From Microcaldota archaeon (GTDB lineage Archaea; Micrarchaeota; Micrarchaeia; Micrarchaeales; Micrarchaeaceae), in contig JAKATX010000001.1 in the NCBI GenBank assembly GCA_021818545.1, positions 111,061-162,331 on the forward strand: a stretch of DNA of 51,271 bases, in the 5' to 3' direction. A program made the position numbers and the translations under genes. A model generated the notes under the pieces. It was not told the DNA's origin. It made no database searches and saw only the letters and a program-made list of their open reading frames with translations. Positions 1 through 8,390 of this stretch are shown piece by piece (the stretch's first letter is position 1; every line of letters begins with the position of its first letter).

Positions 1-641
1 ACCGGCGATAGTAGATCATCATCCGGCTCTGTTATCACATCTGTGCCTCCGGCGAAGTAGTTGATTGCTGGGATGACCAGGAGCGGGACTTTGTTGTAGG
101 TACCGAAAAGGAAGCATCGCAGTTTCTCCATCCTCCCTATATCGTTGTAAACGCTTATGGCGGGATGCTCATGGCCCATTATCAGCATTGATGCGCCATC
201 CGGATTGATCGGCAACTCCTCGCCATGGAAGAACAGGTACTTGCCGAGCAATGCTTCCTGTCCATATATCTTAAGCTTAAACGGCTCCTTGTATCGCTCG
301 ACGAAATTGTCGTGATTGCCTTTTATCAGTATGAGCTCCGCGCAGCTAGACTTTGTGAAGTCTATGAAATCATACAGCTCGTTGAATTCCTCCTGGTCCA
401 CTTTTGAGAACTCGTTCTTGATGTCGCCATCCACTATTATCTTGTCTGCCTTAGTAAGCCTTATTGCGGTGGAAAGCGATTCAGTGATTCTTTTGAGGTT
501 TATTTTTGGTATTAAGGTGCCATGCTTGGCCATAACGCCCTCGTAACCCAGATGCGGGTCGGCTATCACAAGCGCATTCAGGCTCCTTATGAATGCTATC
601 GGCAGCCCGTCCACGAGCTCCACATCGTCATTTAGCATCAT
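1..641 (-). CDS. Calcineurin-like metallophosphoesterase (Lhr-linked, COG1407-like), partial
   Basis: The reading frame runs off the left edge; 213 codons are visible, so the C-terminus is missing. Translation shows the ordered metal-binding motifs of the calcineurin-like phosphoesterase fold: ADPHLG (about residue 28), DGDIKNE, KGNHDN, FFHGEE and MGHEHP. These bind two metal ions and hydrolyse phosphodiesters or phosphomonoesters; the substrate of this archaeal family is not known to me. The start ATG (641-639) follows the lhr stop by 4 nt and has GGTGAT three bases upstream, the usual spacing in this window; a second ATG at 638 is possible. It is surely co-transcribed with lhr. Archaeal Lhr genes commonly have this phosphoesterase as neighbour, which suggests a shared role in nucleic acid repair or processing (inference). 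Confidence 0.88.
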   Translation of the reverse strand, partial: MMLNDDVELVDGLPIAFIRSLNALVIADPHLGYEGVMAKHGTLIPKINLKRITESLSTAIRLTKADKIIVDGDIKNEFSKVDQEEFNELYDFIDFTKSSCAELILIKGNHDNFVERYKEPFKLKIYGQEALLGKYLFFHGEELPINPDGASMLIMGHEHPAISVYNDIGRMEKLRCFLFGTYNKVPLLVIPAINYFAGGTDVITEPDDDLLSP

Positions 642-645
642 CCTA

Positions 646-3318
646 TCACCCGTTTATCCTCTTGATGACAAGATCGTGAAGATGCTTCAGGTACTCGTGC
701 CTCTCCTTCATGAGTATGGCGTCAGCCTGGCCGAAAGTTATCATGAGTTGGGCGAATGGGGATGGGACGGGGGTGTTTATCAACTTGTAGCGCATCTTGC
801 CTGACTTGATCTTTGAAAGCACCTCGTTGGTCCTTGGCATGTCCATTACGTCCTCGAATATCTCCCTGTACGTTTCCTTTATTATCGGGAAATTTGGGTC
901 TATGCCTTCTGCTGCCTTCAGGAGCAGTTGCGCACTGACCTGCTGCCTCCCTACGCTTATCTTCCACCCCTTGTAGTTCTTGAGCACCATGAAGCTCCTT
1001 GCAGCAACATGCCTGAACCTTCGTTTCATCATCTCCGTGTTCCTGATGTTGAGCCTTAGCATTGATGCCATATCACCGGCGGTGAGATCTGCGATAATGC
1101 CGTCAAGCATCTTAGAATTCAGGCGCTCCTCCTTTGGCATGGAGAGAACGAAACCGTTGTCATTGACCATCACGCCTATGTCATTGTCGGTGACCTCCCT
1201 GAGCTCTATTGCGAATAGCCTTGACAAAGCGTCATTCACCCTTCTTCCGAAAAGCGAATGGAACACTATGTACCTGAGATCCTGGCCGCCGGTGTCTTCT
1301 ACCTGCTCTATGAGGATTAGCTTGTCGTTAGGCACTGCATGCGCGAATAGCAACTGCTCCAGGAAATACCCGTATATCGCGGCCCTTGAATTCGAATCCA
1401 CTGGCAGCTTGCCCAGGTATTCGTTGATCGAATTGGGCATCCTGGTCGTTTTGGTTATCCTACTTATCCGGCTCTTCTTTATCTGCGAGCTTACCAGAGC
1501 CGCAAATTCACGCCTGAAGGCGCCTATCTCGTTTGCCAGCTCGTAGCTCAGCGGCAACTGCTCGGAAAACCATGGAGGTATTGTGGGCGAGCTGCTCTTT
1601 GCATCGCTAACGTAACACTTCATGCCTCTTGCGTACTCAAACCTGTAAAGCCTGCCGCCCAAGCTGAATATGTCGCCTTGCTTCATCCTTGAAAGGAACT
1701 CCTCCTCTATGTTGCCTATCCACCTGGCGGTACCTGTCAGGAACACGTTTACGGATACCTCATCAGGTATTGTCCCTAGATTCAGCATGTATATTACTTT
1801 TGTGTACTTGCCGCGCTTGCCGAACATGTTCTCTTTAGCGTCGTACCATATCTTGCCGTATACGTGCCTGCTCTCCAGCCCGACATATGCTCCTGACAGG
1901 TAATTTATAAGCGACATGAAATCCGATTTGGAGAGCGTATGATATGCGTAGACATTCTTGATCAAGGCGTACGCTTCATCAATATCCCATTTCTTGGTGA
2001 ACGACATACCGACTATGTGCTGGGCGAGCACGTCCAGTGCGTTCTTTGGCACTATGAACGAGTCGAGGTGGTGCTTGAGCATTGCGTCTAGCATTATAGA
2101 GCATTCTATCAGGTCATCCCTGTTCAGTACTATCGTCTCCCCTTTCGCGGTGGACCTGAATGAGTGGCCGGAACGGCCTATCCTCTGCACGGACCTTGTC
2201 ACGCTTTTAGGCGAGCCTAGCTGCACAACGTCGTCTATCGCACCCACGTCTATCCCGAGCTCAAGGCTTGTGGATGACACTGCGCACTTAAGGGACCCTT
2301 TCTTCAGGAGTTCCTCCACTTCCAACCTTGACTCCCTGGACAGTGAGCCGTGATGGGCGGCCACATCCTCGCCATACTTGAACCTATGCTTCAGATTGAA
2401 GACGACACGCTCAGTTCCGCTCCTGGTGTTTGTGAATATCAGCGTAGTCTTGCTCCTCTTTATCACGCTGTTCAACTCTTCGTACATCGCGTCTTCTATT
2501 TCCTTATCGTCCGTGTTTATCATGTCTTTTACCGGGCTCAGCACCTTTATGTCGAGTTTCTTGCTCCACGAGGCGTCCACTATGGTGCAATCGCGGAGTT
2601 CATCGCCATCGAATCCGACAAGGAATTTGGCTGCCTCCTCCATTGGGTAAAGGGTCGCTCCCATGCCCACCCTGACGAAATCCTTCCCTATTATGTCCAC
2701 AAGCCGTTCGATGGATAGCGATAAATGCACGCCGCGCTTGTTGTTAGCGAGCTCGTGTATCTCGTCCACTATAACGTAGCCGACCTCGTTCAGGTTCTCG
2801 ACGAATTTTGGGGAGTTGAGCATTATAGCCAGGCTCTCTGGTGTGGTGACCAGTATGTTAGGCGGCTTGACAAGCTGCGCGTGCCTCTCCTTCTGGCTCG
2901 TGTCCCCGGTCCTGATCCCTATCGTCACGTTCCTTATGTTCTGCTTTATTATGTCAGTGCCCTTGGCCTTCTTTATCAGTTCGTAGATCGAATCAAGAGG
3001 CCTGGATAAGTTCCTATAAACGTCGTTGTTTAGAGCCCTCAACGGCGATATGTATATGCAGTATACCTTGTTTTCGAGCTTGCCCTGAAGAGATATGTCG
3101 AAAAGCTTGCTTATTATGGACAGGAATGCGGACAACGTCTTTCCGCTGCCGGTAGGCGCGGTTATCAGCACGTTCATGTTCTCGCTTATCAGCTTGAATG
3201 AGTATCTCTGCGGCGGGGTGAGTTCATCGAAGTTATTTCGGAACCACTTGCGCACATACTCGTTCAGCGAGCCGAGGCTCTCCCCTTCGCTAAAAGGCTT
3301 GTCTGAATAATTTATCAT
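646..3318 (-). CDS. lhr: Lhr-type superfamily 2 DNA helicase
   Basis: An 890-residue ATP-dependent helicase. Visible motifs are Walker A APTGSGKT at residues 54-61, a Walker B DEIH box (IVDEIHEL, about 185), the SGTER stretch of motif IV, SSTSLELGIDVGAID (motif V) and QRIGRSGH (motif VI). After the two RecA domains comes about 450 residues matching the winged-helix and Lhr-core C-terminal region in length. Known Lhr enzymes are 3'-5' helicases that load on single-stranded DNA and unwind DNA or RNA-DNA hybrids in repair; this length fits the archaeal Lhr-core form. The start ATG has a GGATGAT-like site upstream and a TATA box about 50 nt before it. It is the first gene of a two-gene unit with the phosphoesterase. 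Confidence 0.95.
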   Translation of the reverse strand: MINYSDKPFSEGESLGSLNEYVRKWFRNNFDELTPPQRYSFKLISENMNVLITAPTGSGKTLSAFLSIISKLFDISLQGKLENKVYCIYISPLRALNNDVYRNLSRPLDSIYELIKKAKGTDIIKQNIRNVTIGIRTGDTSQKERHAQLVKPPNILVTTPESLAIMLNSPKFVENLNEVGYVIVDEIHELANNKRGVHLSLSIERLVDIIGKDFVRVGMGATLYPMEEAAKFLVGFDGDELRDCTIVDASWSKKLDIKVLSPVKDMINTDDKEIEDAMYEELNSVIKRSKTTLIFTNTRSGTERVVFNLKHRFKYGEDVAAHHGSLSRESRLEVEELLKKGSLKCAVSSTSLELGIDVGAIDDVVQLGSPKSVTRSVQRIGRSGHSFRSTAKGETIVLNRDDLIECSIMLDAMLKHHLDSFIVPKNALDVLAQHIVGMSFTKKWDIDEAYALIKNVYAYHTLSKSDFMSLINYLSGAYVGLESRHVYGKIWYDAKENMFGKRGKYTKVIYMLNLGTIPDEVSVNVFLTGTARWIGNIEEEFLSRMKQGDIFSLGGRLYRFEYARGMKCYVSDAKSSSPTIPPWFSEQLPLSYELANEIGAFRREFAALVSSQIKKSRISRITKTTRMPNSINEYLGKLPVDSNSRAAIYGYFLEQLLFAHAVPNDKLILIEQVEDTGGQDLRYIVFHSLFGRRVNDALSRLFAIELREVTDNDIGVMVNDNGFVLSMPKEERLNSKMLDGIIADLTAGDMASMLRLNIRNTEMMKRRFRHVAARSFMVLKNYKGWKISVGRQQVSAQLLLKAAEGIDPNFPIIKETYREIFEDVMDMPRTNEVLSKIKSGKMRYKLINTPVPSPFAQLMITFGQADAILMKERHEYLKHLHDLVIKRING

Positions 3319-3368
3319 TGCATATCATCCTGAATTCTGGCTTTGGTGCATAGCATTATGCATACGAA

Positions 3369-3378
3369 ATATTTATAC
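3369..3378 (-). promoter_or_regulatory. TATA box for lhr
   Basis: On the minus strand this reads GTATAAATAT, a good archaeal TATA box, 50-60 nt upstream of the lhr ATG at 3318. It would place the transcript start near 3345 with a leader of about 25-30 nt. No experimental support is available. Confidence 0.5.
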
Positions 3379-3480
3379 GGAACTATTTGGCGTCGGATTT
3401 CTAAACCGGCGATTGGCTGTGCTAAGCGTCACGTAAAAAATAAGGAATAGAAAGTAAAAAGTAAAAATAAACAGTTATGG

Positions 3481-3840
3481 CTACTTGTATATCGACTGGT
3501 ACGTCTGGCCGTTGTCATCGGTTATAGTGATGCATTCGCCTTCGCACTCGACTAAGCACGCTTGGCACAGTATGCAAGCATCGCCGCTTACGGCGACTGA
3601 CAGACCTCCGCTCCTGTCTTCATACTTATCAGCGAAGTGCTTATGGCCGTCCTGTACGGACTCCCACTTGGCCTTCACCGCAGGATCGCTCTGTCCCTTC
3701 CATTGCTGCTCTTCCGGTGCTACGTCGGCATTTGCCTCTGCTCCTGACCTATCCTTCATCTGGAATACGGCCACAGGGCACACATCAAAACAGTGAGCAC
3801 ATCCAGTGCATTTCGGTTTGTTAACCCATACCTTCATCAA
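3481..3840 (-). CDS. Ferredoxin with two 4Fe-4S motifs separated by a long insert
   Basis: A 119-residue soluble electron carrier. The first cluster motif near the N-terminus is CTGCAHCFDVCP (C-x2-C-x2-C-x3-C-P). The second near residue 90 is CILCQACLVECEGECI, where the usual proline after the fourth cysteine is replaced by glutamate and an extra cysteine follows. Between them lies a charged, poorly conserved stretch of about 65 residues, rich in Asp, Glu and Lys, where ordinary 2[4Fe-4S] ferredoxins have about 20-30. The start ATG at 3840 has GTTGAT three bases upstream; a second ATG follows directly. It stands alone, with a TATA-like AATAAATAG near 3880. Redox partners cannot be named from the context. 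Confidence 0.85.
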   Translation of the reverse strand: MMKVWVNKPKCTGCAHCFDVCPVAVFQMKDRSGAEANADVAPEEQQWKGQSDPAVKAKWESVQDGHKHFADKYEDRSGGLSVAVSGDACILCQACLVECEGECITITDDNGQTYQSIYK

Positions 3841-3927
3841 ATCAACTCAATTTATAGTACAAATTTGTATTAACCTATTTATTGTTTGCTATTTTACGCA
3901 TTACGACACATACACGAACTGTGGCAC

Positions 3928-3962
3928 GGCTGCCGACAACTTAATAATCCAAATCGGCAGCC
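3928..3962. repeat. Perfect 9-bp inverted repeat between P1 and ferredoxin genes
   Basis: GGCTGCCGA at 3928-3936 and TCGGCAGCC at 3954-3962 form a perfect 9-bp inverted repeat around a 17-nt AT-rich loop. It lies just downstream of the P1 stop and upstream of the ferredoxin promoter. It may be a 3' stem-loop that ends or stabilises the L1-L10-P1 mRNA, or a dyad operator for the ferredoxin. The T-run (ATTTTTG) follows on the plus strand, where no gene ends, so a bacterial-style terminator for the operon is not supported. Confidence 0.5.
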
Positions 3963-3974
3963 ATTTTTGTATCA

Positions 3975-4277
3975 TTAGCCAAACAGACCTGCCAAACCTC
4001 CTGCAGCCTCCTCTTCGCTCTTCTTCTCCTCCTTCTTTTCTTCCTTCTTAGGCTGAGCTCCCTGAGCTTGGGCTGGCGCCGCTGTGGCCTGGACCTGCGC
4101 TGCCTGTGCGTTCTTTATGACGTCTTTTATGTTGACGCCCTTTAGGGACGAAACAACAGCTTTTGCCCTGGCCTCATCAGGCGAGAATCCTGCCGCTTTT
4201 ACTACGTCTATGACGTTCTGTTCGTTGATTTCCTTTCCTGCCGCATCGAGAAGCAATGCAGCGTAGACATATTCCAT
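3975..4277 (-). CDS. rpl12: Large-subunit ribosomal protein P1 (archaeal L12)
   Basis: The lateral-stalk protein that binds L10/P0 as dimers and recruits translational GTPases. The 100-residue product starts [10 protein letters not shown], the classic archaeal P1 N-terminal helix that docks on P0. An Ala/Gln/Pro hinge follows, then a highly charged Lys/Glu tail ending in GGLAGLFG, the factor-binding tip. A GTG three codons upstream gives a longer frame, but GGTGAA sits four bases before the ATG at 4277 and family alignment supports that ATG. It is the last gene of the L1-L10-P1 operon, 40 nt after L10. Confidence 0.96.
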   Translation of the reverse strand: MEYVYAALLLDAAGKEINEQNVIDVVKAAGFSPDEARAKAVVSSLKGVNIKDVIKNAQAAQVQATAAPAQAQGAQPKKEEKKEEKKSEEEAAGGLAGLFG

Positions 4278-4317
4278 ACATTTCACCTTTTTACTTTAGC
4301 ATGATTATTTTTTCAAT

Positions 4318-5151
4318 TCACTTTTGCACGGCACCGTCAAGTGCGGCGGCGTGGGATGCAGCGTTGGCTATAAGCTTGTCGGCTATCCCAGTGTCGTACA
4401 CCTTGCTTGTGATACCCAAGTATTCGGCCTGAGTGTATGCCTCGGATATGAAGTGGCTTATCGTATATTTATTTATTATCTTTGATGACAAGCTGAGCGC
4501 CAGCGCCTTGTTGAATCCCTGCATCAAGTCCTGGAGGCTTGAGGCCGCGTCTATGGAAAGCACCTCGCGCTTGAACATCAGCTTCTTATCAGTTATCACG
4601 GAAGGCAGTATGTATGCGGTAAATGGCATCACTCCCAGCGTCCTGAGAGCCTTGGCCACGTTAGTTGCTATCACCGCCCCCTTGGCAACCAGCACCTTGT
4701 CCTTCGATATGACTACCTTGCCCTTGTCTATCTTTACATCTATGCCTGCCTGTTTCAGCTCTGTTACCGCCTGCCCGGGCTGTATGGATGTTTCGCCGCT
4801 CTTTATCTCTATGTCATCGCTAGCTATCTGGTTTGGCTTTGCGGCAAGTTTCAGGGTGTTTGCCTTGAAATTGTTATATATTTCGAATGGGTCTCCGTTG
4901 CTTAGTATTATTGCGCTTGTTGCGCTCATCTCCTGAATCAACGGCTTAAGCTCCTTCTTACTCTCAAGTATCTTAGTGAGCAGAGTCCGTCTGCCGAGTA
5001 TGAACTTGACATCAGATCTCATCTGGTTCTTGGACTTTTGGAGCAGCCTGTCAGGTATGTTGCTCAATGGGACTATACCTACGACAGAGTACTTGTCGAG
5101 CAGCTTTGTGTGCTCTTCCACGAACTTTATCTTCTGTTCTTTTGTAAGCAT
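4318..5151 (-). CDS. rpl10: Large-subunit ribosomal protein L10 (P0 / uL10)
   Basis: The base of the ribosomal stalk: it binds 23S rRNA with L11 and carries P1 dimers on C-terminal helices. The 277-residue product has the conserved rRNA-binding domain (IPDRLLQKSKNQMRSD, LGRRTLLTKIL), then the inserted domain II (about residues 110-185), then a short helical spine. Unlike typical archaeal P0 it ends LDGAVQK, with no acidic hinge and no GLFD/GLFG-type tip, which the adjacent P1 does have. The number of P1-binding helices also looks reduced. The start ATG has GTGATA upstream and lies 10 nt after the L1 stop. Confidence 0.94.
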   Translation of the reverse strand: MLTKEQKIKFVEEHTKLLDKYSVVGIVPLSNIPDRLLQKSKNQMRSDVKFILGRRTLLTKILESKKELKPLIQEMSATSAIILSNGDPFEIYNNFKANTLKLAAKPNQIASDDIEIKSGETSIQPGQAVTELKQAGIDVKIDKGKVVISKDKVLVAKGAVIATNVAKALRTLGVMPFTAYILPSVITDKKLMFKREVLSIDAASSLQDLMQGFNKALALSLSSKIINKYTISHFISEAYTQAEYLGITSKVYDTGIADKLIANAASHAAALDGAVQK

Positions 5152-5161
5152 TATATCACAC

Positions 5162-5794
5162 TCATATCAGGCGCAAAGGCTTGCTCATGGTCATCTTGAC
5201 GTAGACGGACTTTATGTTCTGCTTGCCCACCTTCCTTGTGACCGATCCAAGAACCTCGTCTATGTTGGCGGCCAGTTCTGCCGGCGCCATCTTCTCATTG
5301 CCCACCATGCAATTTATGGTCGGCAGGTACTTCCCCTTGCTCTTTAACGTTATTGACTTGGCTGCATTGGATATAAGAGTTGACACGTCAGACCCTATGA
5401 CGGGCTTCGGCATCTTGCCCCTCGGACCCAAGAACTGTCCAAGCGCTTTGGCGATTTGGGGCATCATGTTTGGCTGCGCCAACAGGTCGCAGTCGAGCAA
5501 CTCGCTCAGCCTGGCCTTGTCGCTCGCTACGGTGGCCAACTCTTTGCTTTGTATTATCTTGGCGCCATTCTGAGCGGCCTTATCGGACATCGTTTTGTCA
5601 TCAGCGAATACGATTATGCTGCTTGACTTGCCCCTCCCATTAGGCAGCTTTATCTCGAGATTGAGCCTGTTGTCTTGTTTGTTGAAGTCTATGTTTGCGA
5701 AGTTCATAGAAAGCTCTATGCTCTGTGTGAACTTCCTCTTGCCCTTATTCTCTTCGATAAACGTGTTGAATTTGTTGAATGCTTCCGTTTCCAT
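5162..5794 (-). CDS. rpl1: Large-subunit ribosomal protein L1 (uL1)
   Basis: Forms the mobile L1 stalk at the ribosomal E site and, in archaea and bacteria, can repress its own operon by binding the mRNA leader. At 210 residues it matches archaeal L1. Conserved stretches visible are NLEIKLPNGRGK near residue 45, the LGPRGKMPKP signature near 123 and the C-terminal sheet ending VKMTMSKPLRLI. First gene of the L1-L10-P1 operon. The ATG at 5794 follows a strong GGAGGG site. The leader carries overlapping hairpins next to that site, a plausible target for autoregulation (inference). Confidence 0.96.
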   Translation of the reverse strand: METEAFNKFNTFIEENKGKRKFTQSIELSMNFANIDFNKQDNRLNLEIKLPNGRGKSSSIIVFADDKTMSDKAAQNGAKIIQSKELATVASDKARLSELLDCDLLAQPNMMPQIAKALGQFLGPRGKMPKPVIGSDVSTLISNAAKSITLKSKGKYLPTINCMVGNEKMAPAELAANIDEVLGSVTRKVGKQNIKSVYVKMTMSKPLRLI

Positions 5795-5800
5795 CTTTAT

Positions 5801-5868
5801 CCCTCCTGCAAAATGCAGTGACTGCGGGAAAAGCAGTGAGTAACTATTTGGCGTAAACTTTTATAAAC
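5801..5868 (-). promoter_or_regulatory. L1 operon promoter and hairpin leader
   Basis: TATA box GTTTATAAAAG on the minus strand at 5868-5858 predicts transcription from about 5835. The leader then holds alternating CTGC/GCAG arms. ACTGC (5821-5825) pairs with GCAGT (5833-5837). CTGCA (5806-5810) pairs with TGCAG (5814-5818). The inner arms can also pair with each other as GCAGT-G-ACTGC. The first-named outer hairpin touches the GGAGGG ribosome-binding site at 5806-5801, so pairing could mask it. Mutually exclusive pairings next to the ribosome-binding site suggest translational control, possibly by L1 itself. Confidence 0.45.
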
Positions 5869-5902
5869 ATTGCGTCGACGTGAACGCATTCAGGTAATAG
5901 TG

Positions 5903-6940
5903 TCATATCCGCGTGAATTTCATCTTGTAAACCCGCGAAGCTGCACGTCTCACCATTTCTGCGTACCTCATGCGGCCCTGCTTGTTGAAATTTGAGAACC
6001 TAGTCTTGCTTGCCTGGAAACCAGATGCCTGCGGGTGTCCGTTTCCGCCGAGCGCCTTGGAAAGCAATGAGCAGTCAACTCCGTAAAAGCTGCGCAGATG
6101 GGCAGATCCATCTTTTGTAGTGACGAATATCTGTATTTTGGAGCCCGTCAACTTAGATATTTCGGAGCTTGCGAAATTTGTCTGCAGGTTATCCGCGAAT
6201 GCCATTCCTATCTTGAACTTCTTGCTCGCCAATGCACACATCGTCTCCCTCAAAGTGCCCATATTCGCGCGCTCGGAATTCTTGTATTCCCCATATACAC
6301 GCTTTATCTGCCTGCCGTTCAGCTTGCCATCCGCAACCTCCTTTGTTACTTGCAGCATCTTGGTGTATGCGCTGGTTGATTCGGTGTCAAGATACGTTAT
6401 AACTGAGGAAATCCTTCTTAGCATGGAATCTTCAGGCACGCTGCGCGGGACGAGATTGAAGTCTGTTATGTGGGCCAGTTGTGAAAGCCGCCTGCATGTC
6501 TTATCGCCATTGCATATCTCCATAAAGACGAGCTCTGAGGCGCAATGGTCCTTGTTCTCCCCGGCCACAACGAAATCGGCGTATTTTGATATGCTCTCCA
6601 TCGCGTTCCAGCTCCATGGATGGTGGTCTAGCCATACCACGTTATTGCCGGCCCTGCGCAACCTCTTGAGCATGCCAGTTATTGCCTCGATCCTGGAATC
6701 CTGGGCGGATAAATCTGTTATCACTATAGTAGAATTCTTGGGCTTATCATGCATAAGCGCGCCCATCGCTGACCTGAATGCCATGTCATCGTAATTAGCG
6801 AAGTGTATTTTCTTCACTGACTTACTGTACCTACGTACCAATTGAGCCGCGCTTGATATGCCATCGAAATCCCTCCTATGCGTTATCACATACACGTTGC
6901 CTTTTATCTCGGGTAATTTGCCTATTTTTACTACTACCAT
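5903..6940 (-). CDS. DHH-family phosphoesterase
   Basis: A 345-residue DHH/DHHA1 phosphoesterase, the family that includes RecJ, nano-RNases and cyclic-dinucleotide phosphodiesterases. Motifs in order: THRRDFDG (residues 20-27, metal binding), VITDLS, LDHHPW (the DHH motif), AHITDF, and in the C-terminal DHHA1 domain GGNGHPQASGF. Catalysis needs two metal ions held by these Asp and His residues. The substrate cannot be decided; short oligonucleotides or single-stranded nucleic acid are the usual ones. A GTG at 6949 abuts the aspS stop, but AGTGGT lies four bases before the ATG at 6940, so I prefer that start. It is co-transcribed behind aspS. Confidence 0.9.
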   Translation of the reverse strand: MVVVKIGKLPEIKGNVYVITHRRDFDGISSAAQLVRRYSKSVKKIHFANYDDMAFRSAMGALMHDKPKNSTIVITDLSAQDSRIEAITGMLKRLRRAGNNVVWLDHHPWSWNAMESISKYADFVVAGENKDHCASELVFMEICNGDKTCRRLSQLAHITDFNLVPRSVPEDSMLRRISSVITYLDTESTSAYTKMLQVTKEVADGKLNGRQIKRVYGEYKNSERANMGTLRETMCALASKKFKIGMAFADNLQTNFASSEISKLTGSKIQIFVTTKDGSAHLRSFYGVDCSLLSKALGGNGHPQASGFQASKTRFSNFNKQGRMRYAEMVRRAASRVYKMKFTRI

Positions 6941-6949
6941 TTCTACCAC

Positions 6950-8242
6950 TCATGGTGCTATACGTTTCCTGTCACGCGGGAATAGGGATGACTCCCTTAT
7001 GTTGCCAAGGCCACATATTTTCATTGTGATGCGTTCCAAACCGATGCTCCACCCTGCATGCGGAGGCGCACCGCACCTGAAAGCGTTTATATAAAACTCG
7101 AAATTCTTTGGATCCATGCCCCTCTTCTTTATGGCTTCGGTAAGCATGCCTGGATCGTGTATTCTCTGCGCACCGCTAGATATCTCCAGCCCCTTGTATA
7201 TGAAATCGTAACTTTCTGATAGTTCAGGATTGTCTGCCTTTGGCATAGAATAGAATGCCCTTATATCGGATGGGTAGTCGCGCACTATTACGGCATCGCC
7301 GTATAGCTCGTATAACGCTTCCTCGTGCTCGCGCGATATATCATCGCCCATCTTTATGCCGTCGCCTTTTGCCTGCAATGCCTTTATCAGCTCGCCATAC
7401 GCAATGACCTTAGCGTGCGGGACATCCAGATCAGTTACACCTAGCGTTTCAAGGTCTTTTTTATTATTATCCTTCACGTCGGCCACTATATTGCTTACCA
7501 CTGTAGATAAGAGCGAGACCGCGTCGTCTGCAGTTGCGAAGCCCATCTCTACATCCATCTGAGTTGATTCGGTCAGGTGTGCCGTCGTATTCGACTTTTC
7601 CGCCCTGAATACCGGGGTTATTATGAAAACGCGGTCCATGCCCCCTATTATGGCAAGCTGCTTGTAGAGTTGCGGCGACTGGGCCAGATAAGCATTATTC
7701 TCGAAATATTGCACTGGGAATAACTCCGCGCCGCCCTCTGTGGCTTCCGCAACTATTGATGGTGTCCTGATCTCTTTGAAGCCTTCCTTGATTAGCGTAT
7801 TCCTGAAGCTAGATAGTATTGCAGACTGTATATTGAAAACTGCCGCGGTTTCCAGGCGCCTTATGTCTATGTACCTGTAATTTAACCTGACATCCAAGTC
7901 GGCTGGAACCTTGCCGGTGACTTCGAATGGTATGCGAGTTGACAATGGGTTCAGATCTTCTATTTTAGTAGGGATTATTTCGAATCCCGCCCTTGCCTGC
8001 GAATTGAGCTTTACCGTGCCGGTTATCCTGACGACGCTTTCCTTGGGCAGTGACATGCTTTCGATAATTTTTGGCTCTGTAACCCCGGCCTTGGCCGTTA
8101 CCTGAACTATGCCGGTGCTGTCCCTTAGCAGTAGAAACGTCAATTTGCCAAGTTCGCGTACTTCGTGCACCCATCCGCATAGGCTGACTTCTTTCTCCGC
8201 CATATCCTTCGTGAGTTGGTTTATCCAATTGGTTCGTAGCAT
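6950..8242 (-). CDS. aspS: Aspartyl-tRNA synthetase (archaeal type)
   Basis: Charges tRNA-Asp with aspartate; archaeal forms may also charge tRNA-Asn. The 430-residue product has the N-terminal OB-fold anticodon-binding domain (LCGWVHEVRELGKLTFLLLRD), then the class II catalytic core: motif 1 around FRNTLIKEGFKEIRTPSI, motif 2 with FIITPVFRAEKS, and motif 3 GWSIGLERITMKICGL near the C-terminus. The length fits the archaeal/eukaryotic type without the bacterial insertion domain. A TTG two codons earlier is possible, but the ATG at 8242 (MLRTNWI) is preferred. Upstream lies a TATA box and a palindrome. Discrimination between Asp and Asn tRNA cannot be judged by eye. Confidence 0.96.
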   Translation of the reverse strand: MLRTNWINQLTKDMAEKEVSLCGWVHEVRELGKLTFLLLRDSTGIVQVTAKAGVTEPKIIESMSLPKESVVRITGTVKLNSQARAGFEIIPTKIEDLNPLSTRIPFEVTGKVPADLDVRLNYRYIDIRRLETAAVFNIQSAILSSFRNTLIKEGFKEIRTPSIVAEATEGGAELFPVQYFENNAYLAQSPQLYKQLAIIGGMDRVFIITPVFRAEKSNTTAHLTESTQMDVEMGFATADDAVSLLSTVVSNIVADVKDNNKKDLETLGVTDLDVPHAKVIAYGELIKALQAKGDGIKMGDDISREHEEALYELYGDAVIVRDYPSDIRAFYSMPKADNPELSESYDFIYKGLEISSGAQRIHDPGMLTEAIKKRGMDPKNFEFYINAFRCGAPPHAGWSIGLERITMKICGLGNIRESSLFPRDRKRIAP

Positions 8243-8300
8243 TCTCAAAACCGGTTATAAAGCAAACCGCTTATAGCAGTACAGCGCTAGTACTGATACA

Positions 8301-8326
8301 GGTACAATATGTACCTTATTTATAAG
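8301..8326 (-). promoter_or_regulatory. aspS promoter with adjacent palindrome
   Basis: GGTACA-ATA-TGTACC at 8301-8315 is a perfect dyad with 6-bp arms. Directly next to it, on the minus strand, is a TATA-like CTTATAAATAAGG (about 8326-8314), which would start an aspS transcript near 8290. A dyad between TATA box and start site is the usual place for an archaeal repressor. Other TATA-like stretches nearer to aspS (8277 and 8262) leave the true promoter open. Confidence 0.4.
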
Positions 8327-8390
8327 AATTTTTGCAGGCAAAGCCAAACGAACCGCTCGCACTTTGAAATGCGTCGCCGCGTGGCTTGGC

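Noticed and set aside
980-1546. Frame of 188 codons on the plus strand opposite lhr
   Set aside because: Antisense to the conserved C-terminal part of Lhr; product shows only shadow composition.
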